64,000 nt of DNA from Mycobacterium sp. GA-1199 (GTDB taxonomy: Bacteria > Actinomycetota > Actinomycetes > Mycobacteriales > Mycobacteriaceae), in NCBI RefSeq assembly GCF_001500045.1, contig NZ_LQIX01000045.1, forward strand, positions 217,879 to 281,878, read 5' to 3'. Below are positions 16,067 through 24,371 of this stretch, piece after piece; the first letter of the stretch is position 1, and each line of letters starts with the position of its first letter. The position numbers and the translations under genes were made by a program. The notes below the pieces were generated by a model. The model worked only from the letters and a program-made list of their open reading frames with translations. It was not told the DNA's origin and ran no database searches.

Positions 16067-16942
16067 GTGAGTGTCCCCGCGCGCCCAGCGCCGCTGTTCG
16101 CCGACATCGAGGACGTCGGCAGGCGACTCGCAGAAACGGGCTATCTTCCCGACACCGCAACCGCCACAGCGGTTTTCCTGGCCGATCGGTTGGGCAAGCC
16201 GTTGTTGGTGGAAGGGCCCGCGGGTGTCGGCAAGACCGAACTGGCCCGCGCCGTCGCGCAATCGACGGGTTCGGGTCTGGTGCGGTTGCAGTGCTACGAG
16301 GGCGTCGACGAGGCCCGCGCCCTCTACGAGTGGAACCACGCCAAGCAGATACTCCGTATCCAAGCGGGACACGGTGATTGGGACAGCACACGCGACGACG
16401 TGTTCTCCGAGGAGTTCCTGCTCTCGCGCCCGCTGCTGACCGCGATCCGGCGCACCGAACCGACCGTGCTGCTCATCGACGAGACCGACAAGGCCGACAT
16501 CGAGATCGAAGGTCTGCTGCTGGAAGTACTCTCAGACTTCGCGGTGACCGTCCCGGAATTGGGCACGATCTCCGCCGAGCGCGCGCCGTTCGTCGTGCTG
16601 ACCTCCAACGCCACCCGGGAGCTGTCCGAGGCGCTCAAACGTCGCTGCCTGTTCCTGCACATCGACTTTCCCGATCCCGACCTGGAGCGGCGGATCCTGC
16701 TGTCCCGGGTGCCCGAGCTGCCCGAGCGCCTGGCCGACGAACTGGTCAAGATCATCGGCGTGCTGCGGGGAATGCAGCTCAAGAAGCTGCCCTCGGTGGC
16801 CGAGACGATCGACTGGGGCCGCACGATTTTGGCTTTGGGCCTGGACACCATCGACGACGCGACGATCGCGGCCACCCTCGGGGTGGTGCTCAAACACCAG
16901 TCGGATCAGATCAAGGCCTCCGGCGAGCTGAGGCTCAACTGA
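16067..16942 (+). CDS. MoxR-family AAA+ ATPase
   Basis: A 291-residue AAA+ ATPase of the MoxR/APE2220-like group. Walker A is GPAGVGKTEL (about 47-56), Walker B LLIDETDKAD, and sensor I is in VVLTSNATRELSEALKRRC. These ATPases act as chaperones with a VWA-domain partner, inserting metals or maturing enzymes. The partner here is the CoxE-like VWA protein starting one base after this gene stops. GTG start with TAGGAG about 10 nt upstream. Corresponds by order to Rv2426c. The client enzyme is not evident; CO dehydrogenase is not encoded in the window. Confidence 0.92.
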   Translation: MSVPARPAPLFADIEDVGRRLAETGYLPDTATATAVFLADRLGKPLLVEGPAGVGKTELARAVAQSTGSGLVRLQCYEGVDEARALYEWNHAKQILRIQAGHGDWDSTRDDVFSEEFLLSRPLLTAIRRTEPTVLLIDETDKADIEIEGLLLEVLSDFAVTVPELGTISAERAPFVVLTSNATRELSEALKRRCLFLHIDFPDPDLERRILLSRVPELPERLADELVKIIGVLRGMQLKKLPSVAETIDWGRTILALGLDTIDDATIAATLGVVLKHQSDQIKASGELRLN

Positions 16943-16943
16943 G

Positions 16944-18392
16944 ATGGCCGTCCGCCGGACCCGACCGCCGCAGCCGCTGGCGCCGCACGGCCTGCCCGGC
17001 CACCTCGTCGGGTTCGTCGAAGCGCTACGCGCGCAGGGCATTTCGGTAGGTCCGTCGGAAACCGTCGACGCCGGGCGGGTGGTCTCGGTGCTGGGGTTGG
17101 CCGACCGCGACGCGTTGCGCGAGGGCATCGCGTGCGCGGTACTGCGCCGCCCCGACCACCGCGACACCTACGACGCGATGTTCGACCTGTGGTTCCCCGC
17201 CGCGCTGGGCGCCAGGACGATCCTGGTCGAGGACGACGACGACACCGACACCGACGAGCCGGGCCTGCCGCCCGAAGACGTCGAGGCGATGCGCGCGGCG
17301 CTGCTCGACATGCTGGCCGAGAATCAGGATCTGGCCAACCTCGACGAGCGGATGGCTGCGATGATCGCTCAGATCGTCGAGGCGTACGGCCGGTACAACT
17401 CCAGCCGGGGGCCGTCGTACTCGTCGTATCAGGCACTCAAGTCGATGAACCTCGACGACCTCGAGGGCCGGCTGCTGGCCGGCCTGCTCGCGCCCTACGG
17501 CGACGAGCCCACGCCCACCCAAGAACAGATCGCCAAAGCCCTTGCCGCACAGCGCATCAACCAGCTGCGCAAGATGGTCGAGGCCGAAACCAAACGGCGC
17601 ACCGCCGAGCAGCTCGGGCGTGACCACGTGCAGATGTACGGGGTGCCTCAACTGACCGAGAACGTGGAGTTCCTGCGCGCCTCGGGTGAGCAACTGCGCC
17701 AGATGCGCAAGGTCGTGCAGCCGCTCGCGCGCACGTTGGCGACCCGGCTGGCCGCTCGGCGACGGCGGTCGCGCGCCGGTGAGATCGACCTGCGCAAGAC
17801 GCTGCGCAAATCCATGTCCACCGGTGGGGTGCCGATCGACGTCGTGCTCAAGAAGCCCCATCCGGCGCGGCCCGAGTTGGTGGTGCTGTGCGACGTGTCC
17901 GGATCGGTCGCCGGCTTCAGCCACTTCACGCTGCTGCTCGTGCACGCGCTGCGCCAGCAGTTCAGTAGGGTTCGCGTCTTTGCCTTCATCGACACCACCG
18001 ACGAGGTCACCGAACTGTTCGGACCCGACGCCGATCTGGCGGTCGCCGTGCAGCGGATCACCCGCGAGGCCGGCGTGTACACCCGCGACGGGCACTCCGA
18101 CTACGGCCATGCGTTCGTGTCGTTCATGGACCGCTGGCCCAACGTGCTCTCACCGCGCAGTGCGCTGCTGATCCTCGGCGACGCCCGCAACAACTACCGC
18201 AACCCCGAGGTCGACCTGCTCGCGCACATGGTCAACTCGAGCAGGCACGCGCACTGGCTCAACCCCGAACCGCGACACCTGTGGGGCAGCGGCGACTCGG
18301 CCGTACCGCGCTACTCCGACGTCATCACCATGCACGAATGTCGCTCGGCCAAGCAGCTCGCCTCGGTGATCGACCAGTTGCTACCGGTCTGA
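16944..18392 (+). CDS. CoxE-like VWA-domain protein
   Basis: A 482-residue soluble protein with a C-terminal von Willebrand factor A domain. The MIDAS metal-binding motif is in VVLCDVSGSVAGF (DxSxS), and the companion Thr/Asp are in the following strands (AFIDTTDEVTEL, HSDYGHAFVSFM). The N-terminal half is helical and acidic (EDDDDTDTDE). Proteins of this type work with a MoxR ATPase; that gene lies 1 nt upstream, so the two form a translationally linked pair. CoxE in Oligotropha helps assemble the copper-molybdenum CO dehydrogenase site; the client here is unknown. Confidence 0.9.
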   Translation: MAVRRTRPPQPLAPHGLPGHLVGFVEALRAQGISVGPSETVDAGRVVSVLGLADRDALREGIACAVLRRPDHRDTYDAMFDLWFPAALGARTILVEDDDDTDTDEPGLPPEDVEAMRAALLDMLAENQDLANLDERMAAMIAQIVEAYGRYNSSRGPSYSSYQALKSMNLDDLEGRLLAGLLAPYGDEPTPTQEQIAKALAAQRINQLRKMVEAETKRRTAEQLGRDHVQMYGVPQLTENVEFLRASGEQLRQMRKVVQPLARTLATRLAARRRRSRAGEIDLRKTLRKSMSTGGVPIDVVLKKPHPARPELVVLCDVSGSVAGFSHFTLLLVHALRQQFSRVRVFAFIDTTDEVTELFGPDADLAVAVQRITREAGVYTRDGHSDYGHAFVSFMDRWPNVLSPRSALLILGDARNNYRNPEVDLLAHMVNSSRHAHWLNPEPRHLWGSGDSAVPRYSDVITMHECRSAKQLASVIDQLLPV

Positions 18393-18481
18393 CTACCGCC
18401 GAACGTGGGTTACCCGCACGCCTCGGCGGCCCGAACCGTGACACGAGCCCCCACTCGGCGCGAGAAGTAAGCTGGCTCTCC

Positions 18482-19120
18482 ATGGCTCCGCGACGCAGGC
18501 TCGGCGTGATGGGGGGGACGTTCGATCCCATCCACAACGGCCACCTGGTGGCCGCCAGCGAGGTGGCCGACCGGTTCGGGCTCGACGAGGTCGTGTTCGT
18601 CCCGACCGGACAGCCGTGGCAGAAGGATCGCGACGTCACCGCCGCCGAAGACCGGTACCTGATGACGGTGATCGCCACCGCGTCCAACCCTCGGTTCAGC
18701 GTCAGTCGGGTCGACATCGACCGGGGCGGGCCGACCTACACCAAGGACACGCTGCGCGATCTGCATGCGCTCAACCCCGACGCCGACCTGTTCTTCATCA
18801 CCGGCGCCGACGCGCTCGCGTCGATCCTGACATGGCAGAACTGGGAGGACATGTTCGCGATCGCGAGCTTCGTGGGGGTCAGCAGGCCCGGATACGAGCT
18901 GGACGGCAAGCACATCGCCGCGGCGATCAAGGAACTGCCCGAGGACGCGCTCAAGCTGGTGGAGGTGCCCGCGCTGGCCATCTCCTCGACCGACTGCCGC
19001 AAGCGCGCCGAGGAGAACCGGCCGATCTGGTATCTGGTGCCCGACGGCGTCGTGCAGTACGTGGCGAAGCGCAGACTCTATGCGAGACAACCGATGACAA
19101 CCCAAGGAAAGCATCAATGA
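18482..19120 (+). CDS. nadD: Nicotinate-nucleotide adenylyltransferase
   Basis: Converts nicotinate mononucleotide to deamido-NAD+, the substrate of NadE coded 9 kb upstream. The 212-residue product carries the nucleotidyltransferase motif GGTFDPIHNGH (11-21) and the ISSTDCR signature near the C terminus. I chose the ATG at 18482, giving the length usual in mycobacteria; the frame stays open upstream over the end of the VWA gene. Its TGA overlaps the rsfS ATG (ATGA). First gene of a conserved nadD-rsfS-gpgP-octT-degV string. Confidence 0.95.
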   Translation: MAPRRRLGVMGGTFDPIHNGHLVAASEVADRFGLDEVVFVPTGQPWQKDRDVTAAEDRYLMTVIATASNPRFSVSRVDIDRGGPTYTKDTLRDLHALNPDADLFFITGADALASILTWQNWEDMFAIASFVGVSRPGYELDGKHIAAAIKELPEDALKLVEVPALAISSTDCRKRAEENRPIWYLVPDGVVQYVAKRRLYARQPMTTQGKHQ

Positions 19121-19518
19121 GCGCCTCCGACGAAGCCGTTCGCATGGCAGGAGTGGCCGCGAAGGCGGCCGCATCCAAAGTGGCGAACGACGTCGTCGTG
19201 ATCGACGTGTCGGGGCAACTCGTCATCACCGACTGCTTCGTGATCGCCTCGGCCTCCAACGAGCGTCAGGTCAACGCGATCGTTGACGAGGTCGAGGAGA
19301 AGATGCGCCTCGCCGGCTACAAGCCGGCCCGCCGTGAAGGCGCCCGCGAGGGCCGCTGGACGCTGCTGGACTACGTCGACATCGTGGTGCACATCCAGCA
19401 TCAGGACGAGCGCAACTTCTATGCGCTGGACCGCTTGTGGAAAGACTGCCCGACCATCCCGGTCGATCTCGACGGGCCCGCCGCGCAACCGCCCGCCGAC
19501 GAGGACGGCGCGCAGTGA
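19117..19518 (+). CDS. rsfS: Ribosomal silencing factor RsfS
   Basis: Binds L14 on the 50S subunit and blocks subunit joining under starvation. The 133-residue protein shows the family phrases VVIDVSGQLVITDCFVIASASNERQV split over residues about 28-53, EGAREGRWTLLDYVDIVVHI and the C-terminal FYALDRLWKDC. The start at 19117 has AAGGAAAG at good spacing and overlaps the nadD stop. The nadD-rsfS pairing is widespread in bacteria. The last 20 residues are an acidic, Pro-rich tail. Confidence 0.95.
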   Translation: MSASDEAVRMAGVAAKAAASKVANDVVVIDVSGQLVITDCFVIASASNERQVNAIVDEVEEKMRLAGYKPARREGAREGRWTLLDYVDIVVHIQHQDERNFYALDRLWKDCPTIPVDLDGPAAQPPADEDGAQ

Positions 19519-20198
19519 GGCGGATCCGGCGCTTGGTCATGCTCCGCCACGGGCAGACCGAGTACAACGCGGGCAACCGGATGCAGGGCCAACTCGACAC
19601 CGACCTGAGTGATCTGGGGCGTCACCAGGCCGTCGCGGCCGCGGAGGTGTTGGCCAAACGCCGACCGCTGGCGATCGTGTCGTCGGATCTGCGCCGCGCC
19701 CTCGACACCGCCGTCGTACTGGGGGAGCATGCGGGAATGCCGGTGATCGCCGACATCCGCCTGCGGGAGACCCACCTCGGCGAGTGGCAGGGGATGACGC
19801 ATCTGGAGGTCGACGCCATTGCCCCGGGAGCCCGGCTGGCGTGGCGTGACGATTCGCGGTGGGCGCCGCCGGGCGGGGAGAGCCGCGTCGACGTCGCCGC
19901 GCGCAGCAGGCCGCTGGTCGACGAGCTCATCGACGAACACGCCCAGTGGGGGCTGGACCAGGCCGGCGACGGACCGGAACGGCCGGTCGTGCTGGTCGCC
20001 CACGGCGGGTTGATCGCGGCGCTGACCGCCTCGCTGCTCGGCCTGCCGGTGGACAACTGGCCGATCCTCGGCGGGATGGGCAACGCCAGCTGGGTACAGC
20101 TGGCCGGCCACAGCGCCGTCGAGGCCGCGCCCGCCGATGTCCGGTGGCGGCTCGACGTGTGGAACGCCTCAGCGCAGGTTGCCGGCGATGTCCTCTGA
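19515..20198 (+). CDS. gpgP: Glucosyl-3-phosphoglycerate phosphatase
   Basis: Histidine phosphatase that dephosphorylates glucosyl-3-phosphoglycerate to glucosylglycerate, an early step in making methylglucose lipopolysaccharides (MGLP). The 227-residue chain has the phosphoglycerate-mutase RHG motif (LRHGQTEYN, phospho-acceptor H12) and the second catalytic His in VLVAHGG. GTG start overlapping the rsfS stop (GTGA). The specific function is assigned by its place next to octT, as in M. tuberculosis Rv2419c; the motif alone would give only phosphoglycerate mutase family. Confidence 0.88.
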   Translation: MRRIRRLVMLRHGQTEYNAGNRMQGQLDTDLSDLGRHQAVAAAEVLAKRRPLAIVSSDLRRALDTAVVLGEHAGMPVIADIRLRETHLGEWQGMTHLEVDAIAPGARLAWRDDSRWAPPGGESRVDVAARSRPLVDELIDEHAQWGLDQAGDGPERPVVLVAHGGLIAALTASLLGLPVDNWPILGGMGNASWVQLAGHSAVEAAPADVRWRLDVWNASAQVAGDVL

Positions 20199-20910
20199 CC
20201 GTCAGACCCTGCTGGTCTTCTGTGACTCGCTGTCCTACTACGGCCCGGCCGGCGGGCTCCCCTCCGACGATCCGCGAATCTGGCCCAACATCGTTGCAGC
20301 ACAACTGGGTTGGGATGTCGAGCTGATCGGCCGAATCGGTTGGACCTGCCGCGACGTGTGGTGGGCGGCCATCCAGGATCCGCGGTCCTGGGCGGCGTTG
20401 CCGCGGGCCGGTGCGGTCGTCTTTGCCACGGGCGGAATGGATTCGCTGCCGTCGCCGCTGCCGACCGCACTGCGCGAACTCATCCGCTACGTGCGACCGC
20501 CGTGGCTACGACGATGGGTGCGCGACGGGTACGGCTGGGTCCAGCCGCGCCTGTCGCCGGTGGCGCGCGCGGCGCTGCCCCCACACCTGTCCGCCGAGTA
20601 TCTGGAGATGACCCGCGGCGCAATCGACTTCAACCGGCCCGGAATCCCCGTCGTCGCGTGCCTGCCTTCGGTGCACATCGCCGATACCTACGGCAGGGCG
20701 CACCACGGCCGCGACGGGACGGTAAAGGCGCTCACCGAATGGGCTGAGCGCCATGATGTTCCGCTCGTCGACCTCAAGGCGGCGGTCGGTGTATACGTGA
20801 TGAGCGGACAGGGCAACCCCGACGGCATCCACTGGAACTTCGAAGCCCATCAGGCTGTCGCGGACTCGATGCTCAAGGCGCTCGCCGAAGCCGGCGTGCC
20901 ATGTCGGTGA
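20188..20910 (+). CDS. octT: Diglucosylglycerate octanoyltransferase (SGNH fold)
   Basis: A 240-residue SGNH-type acyltransferase. The nucleophile is S14 in FCDSLSYYG (a GDSL variant), a Gly-containing oxyanion block occurs in ATGGMDSLP, and the catalytic Asp/His pair is in NPDGIHWN. In M. tuberculosis the protein at this place (Rv2418c, OctT) octanoylates diglucosylglycerate, a step in MGLP synthesis after GpgP. The start overlaps the gpgP end by 11 nt and its end overlaps degV by 10 nt, so all three are coupled. Function rests on synteny plus fold. Confidence 0.88.
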   Translation: MSSDRQTLLVFCDSLSYYGPAGGLPSDDPRIWPNIVAAQLGWDVELIGRIGWTCRDVWWAAIQDPRSWAALPRAGAVVFATGGMDSLPSPLPTALRELIRYVRPPWLRRWVRDGYGWVQPRLSPVARAALPPHLSAEYLEMTRGAIDFNRPGIPVVACLPSVHIADTYGRAHHGRDGTVKALTEWAERHDVPLVDLKAAVGVYVMSGQGNPDGIHWNFEAHQAVADSMLKALAEAGVPCR

Positions 20911-21737
20911 TCGTGGTGACCGACTCGTCGTCGCGGTTGGCGCCCGACGAGTTGAAGCAGTGGGACATCCGGCAGGTGCCCTTGCACGTGCTGGTCGATG
21001 TGATCGATCTGCGAGACGGTATCGACGAGGTGCCCTACGACATCCACGACGTGCCGCGCGCCAGCACCGCCGGCGCGGCGCCCGCCGACCTCGCGGACAC
21101 CTACCGGCAAGCGCTGCGGGACAGTGGAGGCGACGGCGTGGTCGCCGTGCACCTGTCGTCGGCGCTGTCGAGCAGTTACAGTTCGGCCGTCCAGGCGGCC
21201 CGCGAGTTCGGATCCTCGGTGCGGGTGGTGAATTCGCGTTCGGCGGCGATGGGGGTGGGGTTCACCGCGATGGCGGCGGCGAAGGCCGCGGCGTCGGGCT
21301 CGGACTTGGATTCGGTTGAGGCCGTTGCTCGTTCGGCTGCCCAGCGGACCCACGCCTTCATCGTGGTGCATCGACTGGACAACCTGCGCCGCAGCGGGCG
21401 GATCGGCACCGCGGCGTCGTGGTTGGGGACGGCGCTGTCGCTCAAACCGCTGCTGCGCCTCGATGTCGACGGTCGGCTCGTGCTCGACCAGCGAATCCGG
21501 ACGGTCACCAAGGCACACGCCGCGATGGTGGACCGCATCGTCGACCTCGTCGGTGAGCGCCAGGCATCGATCGCCGTCCATCATGTCGACAACCACGACG
21601 GCGCCGATGAGGTCGGGGCCGCGCTGACCGATCGGCTCCCTCAGCTCGAGTCGCTCACCGTCACCGACATGGGGCCGGTGCTGGCGATTCACGTCGGCGC
21701 CGGTGCGATCGGCGTCGTCGTTCAACTGGCCGAATAA
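20901..21737 (+). CDS. DegV family fatty-acid-binding protein
   Basis: A 278-residue DegV protein. The first lines (VIVVTDSSSRLAPDEL) and the SSALSSSYSSA block are typical of DegV proteins, which bind a fatty acid in the cleft; in Firmicutes the same fold (FakB) presents fatty acids to a kinase. No FakA kinase gene is seen near. Overlap with octT by 10 nt suggests a link to the octanoyl supply for MGLP synthesis, but this is inference. Same place as Rv2417c by recollection. Confidence 0.9.
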   Translation: MSVIVVTDSSSRLAPDELKQWDIRQVPLHVLVDVIDLRDGIDEVPYDIHDVPRASTAGAAPADLADTYRQALRDSGGDGVVAVHLSSALSSSYSSAVQAAREFGSSVRVVNSRSAAMGVGFTAMAAAKAAASGSDLDSVEAVARSAAQRTHAFIVVHRLDNLRRSGRIGTAASWLGTALSLKPLLRLDVDGRLVLDQRIRTVTKAHAAMVDRIVDLVGERQASIAVHHVDNHDGADEVGAALTDRLPQLESLTVTDMGPVLAIHVGAGAIGVVVQLAE

Positions 21738-21760
21738 TCCCGTCGTCGCGCGCCGGACCA

Positions 21761-21792
21761 TTGCCGTGAGCATTGGTAAGTGGTAACTTACC
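21761..21792 (+). promoter_or_regulatory. Promoter with overlapping palindromic operator of the ArsR-type gene
   Basis: TTGCCG (21761-21766), 17-nt spacer and TAACTT (21784-21789) form a good promoter with transcription start predicted at the GTG at 21797. A perfect inverted repeat GGTAAGT-N4-ACTTACC (21775-21792) covers the -10 box, a natural autoregulatory operator. Confidence 0.65.
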
Positions 21793-21796
21793 GTTC

Positions 21797-22117
21797 GTGC
21801 TCGCTTACCAAGAGGGTGACGCGTGGGTGGCGATGGCGGACCGCACGCGGCGGTCGATCGTCGAACGTCTCGCGCACCGGCCGATGGCGGTGGGGCAGTT
21901 GGCCCGCGAACTTCCGGTCAGCAGGCCGGCGGTGTCCCAACATCTGAAGGTCCTCAAGCTCGCCGGGCTGGTGTGCGATCGCGCTGAAGGCACCCGCCGC
22001 GTGTACCAACTGGACCCGGCGGGTTTGGCCGCGATGCGGGCCGAACTCGACCGCTTCTGGATGCGGGCGCTGGCCGGTTTCAAGGAGATGGTCGAGAGCG
22101 AAGGAGAACCCCAATGA
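21797..22117 (+). CDS. ArsR-family transcriptional regulator
   Basis: A 106-residue winged-helix regulator (RRSIVERLAHRPMAVGQLARELPVSRPAVSQHLKVL carries the HTH, residues about 17-52). It lacks metal-binding cysteines, which fits the subgroup encoded with SRPBCC proteins. I chose the GTG at 21797 because a promoter box ends 7 nt before it, implying a leaderless mRNA; GTG or ATG codons at 21824-21833 are alternatives and would lose only non-helical residues. The next gene overlaps by ATGA. Probably represses its own operon through the palindrome over its promoter. Confidence 0.9.
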   Translation: MLAYQEGDAWVAMADRTRRSIVERLAHRPMAVGQLARELPVSRPAVSQHLKVLKLAGLVCDRAEGTRRVYQLDPAGLAAMRAELDRFWMRALAGFKEMVESEGEPQ

Positions 22118-22599
22118 CCTCAGCCCAGTCGGCGGTCATCCGCCACGACATCACGGTCAACGCGCCGCTGGAGCGCGCGTTTCGGGTGTTCACCGGGAGA
22201 TTCGGCGACTTCAAGCCGCGCGAACACAACCTGCTGGGCGTGCCGATCGCCGAAACGGTGTTGGAACCCCGTGTCGGCGGGCGCATCTACGACCGCGGCA
22301 TCGACGGCAGCGTGTGCGCGTGGGCGCGGGTGCTCGTCATCGAGCCGCCCCATCGCCTCGTCTTCTCCTGGGACATCGGCACGACGTGGCAGATCGAATC
22401 GGATCCGGCGCGGTGCAGCGAGGTGGAGGTGGTGTTCACCGCCGAAGCGGACGGCCGCACCCGCGTCAGCCTCGAGCATCGCCACATCGAACGGCACGGC
22501 GACGGGTGGGACTCCGTCGCCTCCGGTGTCGGCGGGGATGCGGGTTGGCCGCTGTACCTGCGCCGGTTCGGTGAGCTGGTTGCGCGGGAGGCGCAGTGA
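22114..22599 (+). CDS. SRPBCC / AHSA1-domain protein
   Basis: A 161-residue START-like (SRPBCC, Hsp90-activator homology) protein. The typical outline is visible: ITVNAPLERAFRVFTGRFGDF at the N terminus, GGRIYDRG, WARVLVIEPPHRLVFSWDI in the middle strands, and a C-terminal helix. Such proteins bind small hydrophobic ligands, and they are commonly encoded right after an ArsR regulator as here (ATGA overlap). It also overlaps the following DinB-like gene (GTGA). Ligand unknown; possibly the effector-binding partner of the operon. Confidence 0.88.
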   Translation: MTSAQSAVIRHDITVNAPLERAFRVFTGRFGDFKPREHNLLGVPIAETVLEPRVGGRIYDRGIDGSVCAWARVLVIEPPHRLVFSWDIGTTWQIESDPARCSEVEVVFTAEADGRTRVSLEHRHIERHGDGWDSVASGVGGDAGWPLYLRRFGELVAREAQ

Positions 22600-23216
22600 C
22601 CACGCCGATGCAGATGGCGCGCGAGGAGCGCGAGGAGTTCGCCGCGCTGCTCGACCAATTGACCCCGAAGCAATGGGATCAGCCGAGTCTGTGTACCGGC
22701 TGGCGGGTTCGCGATGTGGTGGCTCACGTCATCAGTTACGAGGATCTGAGCAGGCCCCGTGCAGTGGCACGGATGGCATGGGGTGCACTGCGCTACCGGG
22801 ATCCGAACGCGATCGGCGTCGCGGTGAACGCGGCCAAGCCGCCGTCCGAACTCACCGCGCTGATGCGCAAGTACGCCACGCCCCGTGGCAGCACCGCCGG
22901 TTTCGACGGACGCATCGCGCTCACCGACGGGATGGTCCACCAACAGGACATCCGCCGACCGCTCGACATGCCTCGCGTCATCGAGCCCGAAAGACTGTCC
23001 GTCGCATTGGAATTCACCAAGTACGCGCCCTTCTTACGGGGAGCGTGGCGAGCGCGCGGGTTGCGGCTCGTCGCAACGGATCTCGACTGGACGCACGGCA
23101 GCGGTCCGGAGGTGAGCGGCCCCGGCGAGGCTTTGCTGATGGCGATGGCTGGGCGAGGCGCTGCGCTCAGCGATCTCGACGGACCCGGGAAAGCGACGCT
23201 GGCGCAGCGGCTCTGA
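22596..23216 (+). CDS. Maleylpyruvate isomerase/DinB-like (TIGR03083-type) protein
   Basis: A 206-residue helical-bundle protein of the mycothiol-dependent maleylpyruvate isomerase N-domain type. The phrase PSLCTGWRVRDVVAHVISYEDLSR contains the family W-x-VRDVVAHV core whose His helps bind metal, and a further His lies in DGMVHQQDIRR, consistent with a three-His metal site. These proteins act in mycothiol-dependent reactions or are uncharacterised. Third gene of the ArsR operon; GTG start overlapping the SRPBCC stop. The operon ends with a nested hairpin at 23234-23290. Confidence 0.85.
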   Translation: MTTPMQMAREEREEFAALLDQLTPKQWDQPSLCTGWRVRDVVAHVISYEDLSRPRAVARMAWGALRYRDPNAIGVAVNAAKPPSELTALMRKYATPRGSTAGFDGRIALTDGMVHQQDIRRPLDMPRVIEPERLSVALEFTKYAPFLRGAWRARGLRLVATDLDWTHGSGPEVSGPGEALLMAMAGRGAALSDLDGPGKATLAQRL

Positions 23217-23233
23217 GAGGTCGGTTCTGCCGA

Positions 23234-23290
23234 CGAGCGCTCATCCTCGTGCGGTTTCAGTCCCGGTCTTCGTACCGCACTGAGCGCTCG
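23234..23290. terminator. Nested-stem bidirectional terminator
   Basis: Outer 10-bp perfect stem CGAGCGCTCA (23234-23243) / TGAGCGCTCG (23281-23290) encloses an inner 7-bp perfect stem GTGCGGT (23249-23255) / ACCGCAC (23274-23280). It fills the gap between two convergent genes, so it can stop transcription from both sides. Confidence 0.7.
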
Positions 23291-23296
23291 GCGCCG

Positions 23297-24349
23297 TCAC
23301 ACCGCGGCGCGGCCGGTGACCGGAGGCAAGTCCTTCAGCGTCACGATGCCCGCCGGCGCCGCGACCACCGCGGGTACCGCGTTGGTCACAGGCAGAGCGG
23401 TATAGATCATGCCCAGGCCCATGAAGCCGGGTTCGGCCCAGTCCTTCGGCGGCAAGCAGTGCAGCACCGTACGCATGTTGGGCAGTCCGAAAACCTGTAT
23501 CACATGGCCGTGTTCGAGCGGCTTGGGCGGGGTGACGTATTCGCCCATGATCCAGTTGAATCCGACGCTGACGACATTCTTCTCACCGACCCAGCCGCGG
23601 TGGTACCCGTGGACACCGGCGACGGTGCCCTTCGGAATTCGCATGAACCCGAGGTCGGAATCGTCGGTGGCCGCAGTGAACTCCACGTCGAAGGTCATCC
23701 GGTCGAGCTTGGCGCCGATCGCGTCGGCCATCATGGCCGCCGACTCGGCGAACACCTCGCTCTCGCGGCGCACACTTTCGGCCAATCCGGGCGTGTTGGG
23801 GTCTTGCGAGAAGCCCATCGCGGTCTGCGTTCCCGCCGACTCGTAGGTCGAGCAGTCCACCGACTCGGTGATGCGGATCTCGTCGACCCGTTCGCAGGCG
23901 CCGGAGAGCACCATCCCGACCATGTTGCTCATGCCCGGATGCGCACCGCTGCCGAAGATCGTCGAATTGCCCTTCTCGCAAGCGTTTCGGATCCGGTCGA
24001 GGTCCTCGGGGGTCTGCTTGCCGCCGGTGATCCACGCCGCGCTCGAGCAGACGTTGACGCCCGCCTCCAGGAGCCGGGTCAGCTCGTCGATGTCGGGCCA
24101 CAACGGGTTGTAGCAGCAGGCGTCGGGCCGTTGGGCCAGCAGCGCATCGATGTCGTTGGTGGCCGTCACCCCGGTGGGTTCGGGCCAGCCGGCCAGTTCT
24201 GCGGCGTCGACACCGACCTTGTCCGCGCCGTGGGCGTAGACGCCGACGAGCTCCATATCGTCGCGTCCGATGATCGCGTGCAGCGACCGGCGGCCGATGT
24301 TGCCGGTGGTCCACTGGATGACGCGCAGCGGCCGGTCAGGTGTCGTCAC
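23297..24349 (-). CDS. Dihydrodipicolinate reductase-like oxidoreductase
   Basis: A 350-residue NAD(P)-binding protein of the DapB-like/2,4-diaminopentanoate-dehydrogenase-like family. The Rossmann start is RVIQWTTGNIGRRSLHAIIG, followed by the family phrases DACCYNPLWPDIDELTRLLEAGVNV and SGAHPGMSNMV. Such proteins are abundant in mycobacteria but poorly characterised; a role in steroid or lipid side-chain metabolism is often guessed. I chose the GTG at 24349, which has GAGGAG 6 nt upstream. It is 22 nt downstream of a short-chain dehydrogenase gene and probably co-transcribed. Confidence 0.85.
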   Translation of the reverse strand: MTTPDRPLRVIQWTTGNIGRRSLHAIIGRDDMELVGVYAHGADKVGVDAAELAGWPEPTGVTATNDIDALLAQRPDACCYNPLWPDIDELTRLLEAGVNVCSSAAWITGGKQTPEDLDRIRNACEKGNSTIFGSGAHPGMSNMVGMVLSGACERVDEIRITESVDCSTYESAGTQTAMGFSQDPNTPGLAESVRRESEVFAESAAMMADAIGAKLDRMTFDVEFTAATDDSDLGFMRIPKGTVAGVHGYHRGWVGEKNVVSVGFNWIMGEYVTPPKPLEHGHVIQVFGLPNMRTVLHCLPPKDWAEPGFMGLGMIYTALPVTNAVPAVVAAPAGIVTLKDLPPVTGRAAV

Positions 24350-24371
24350 GAAACTCCTCGGTGTCAACCAT

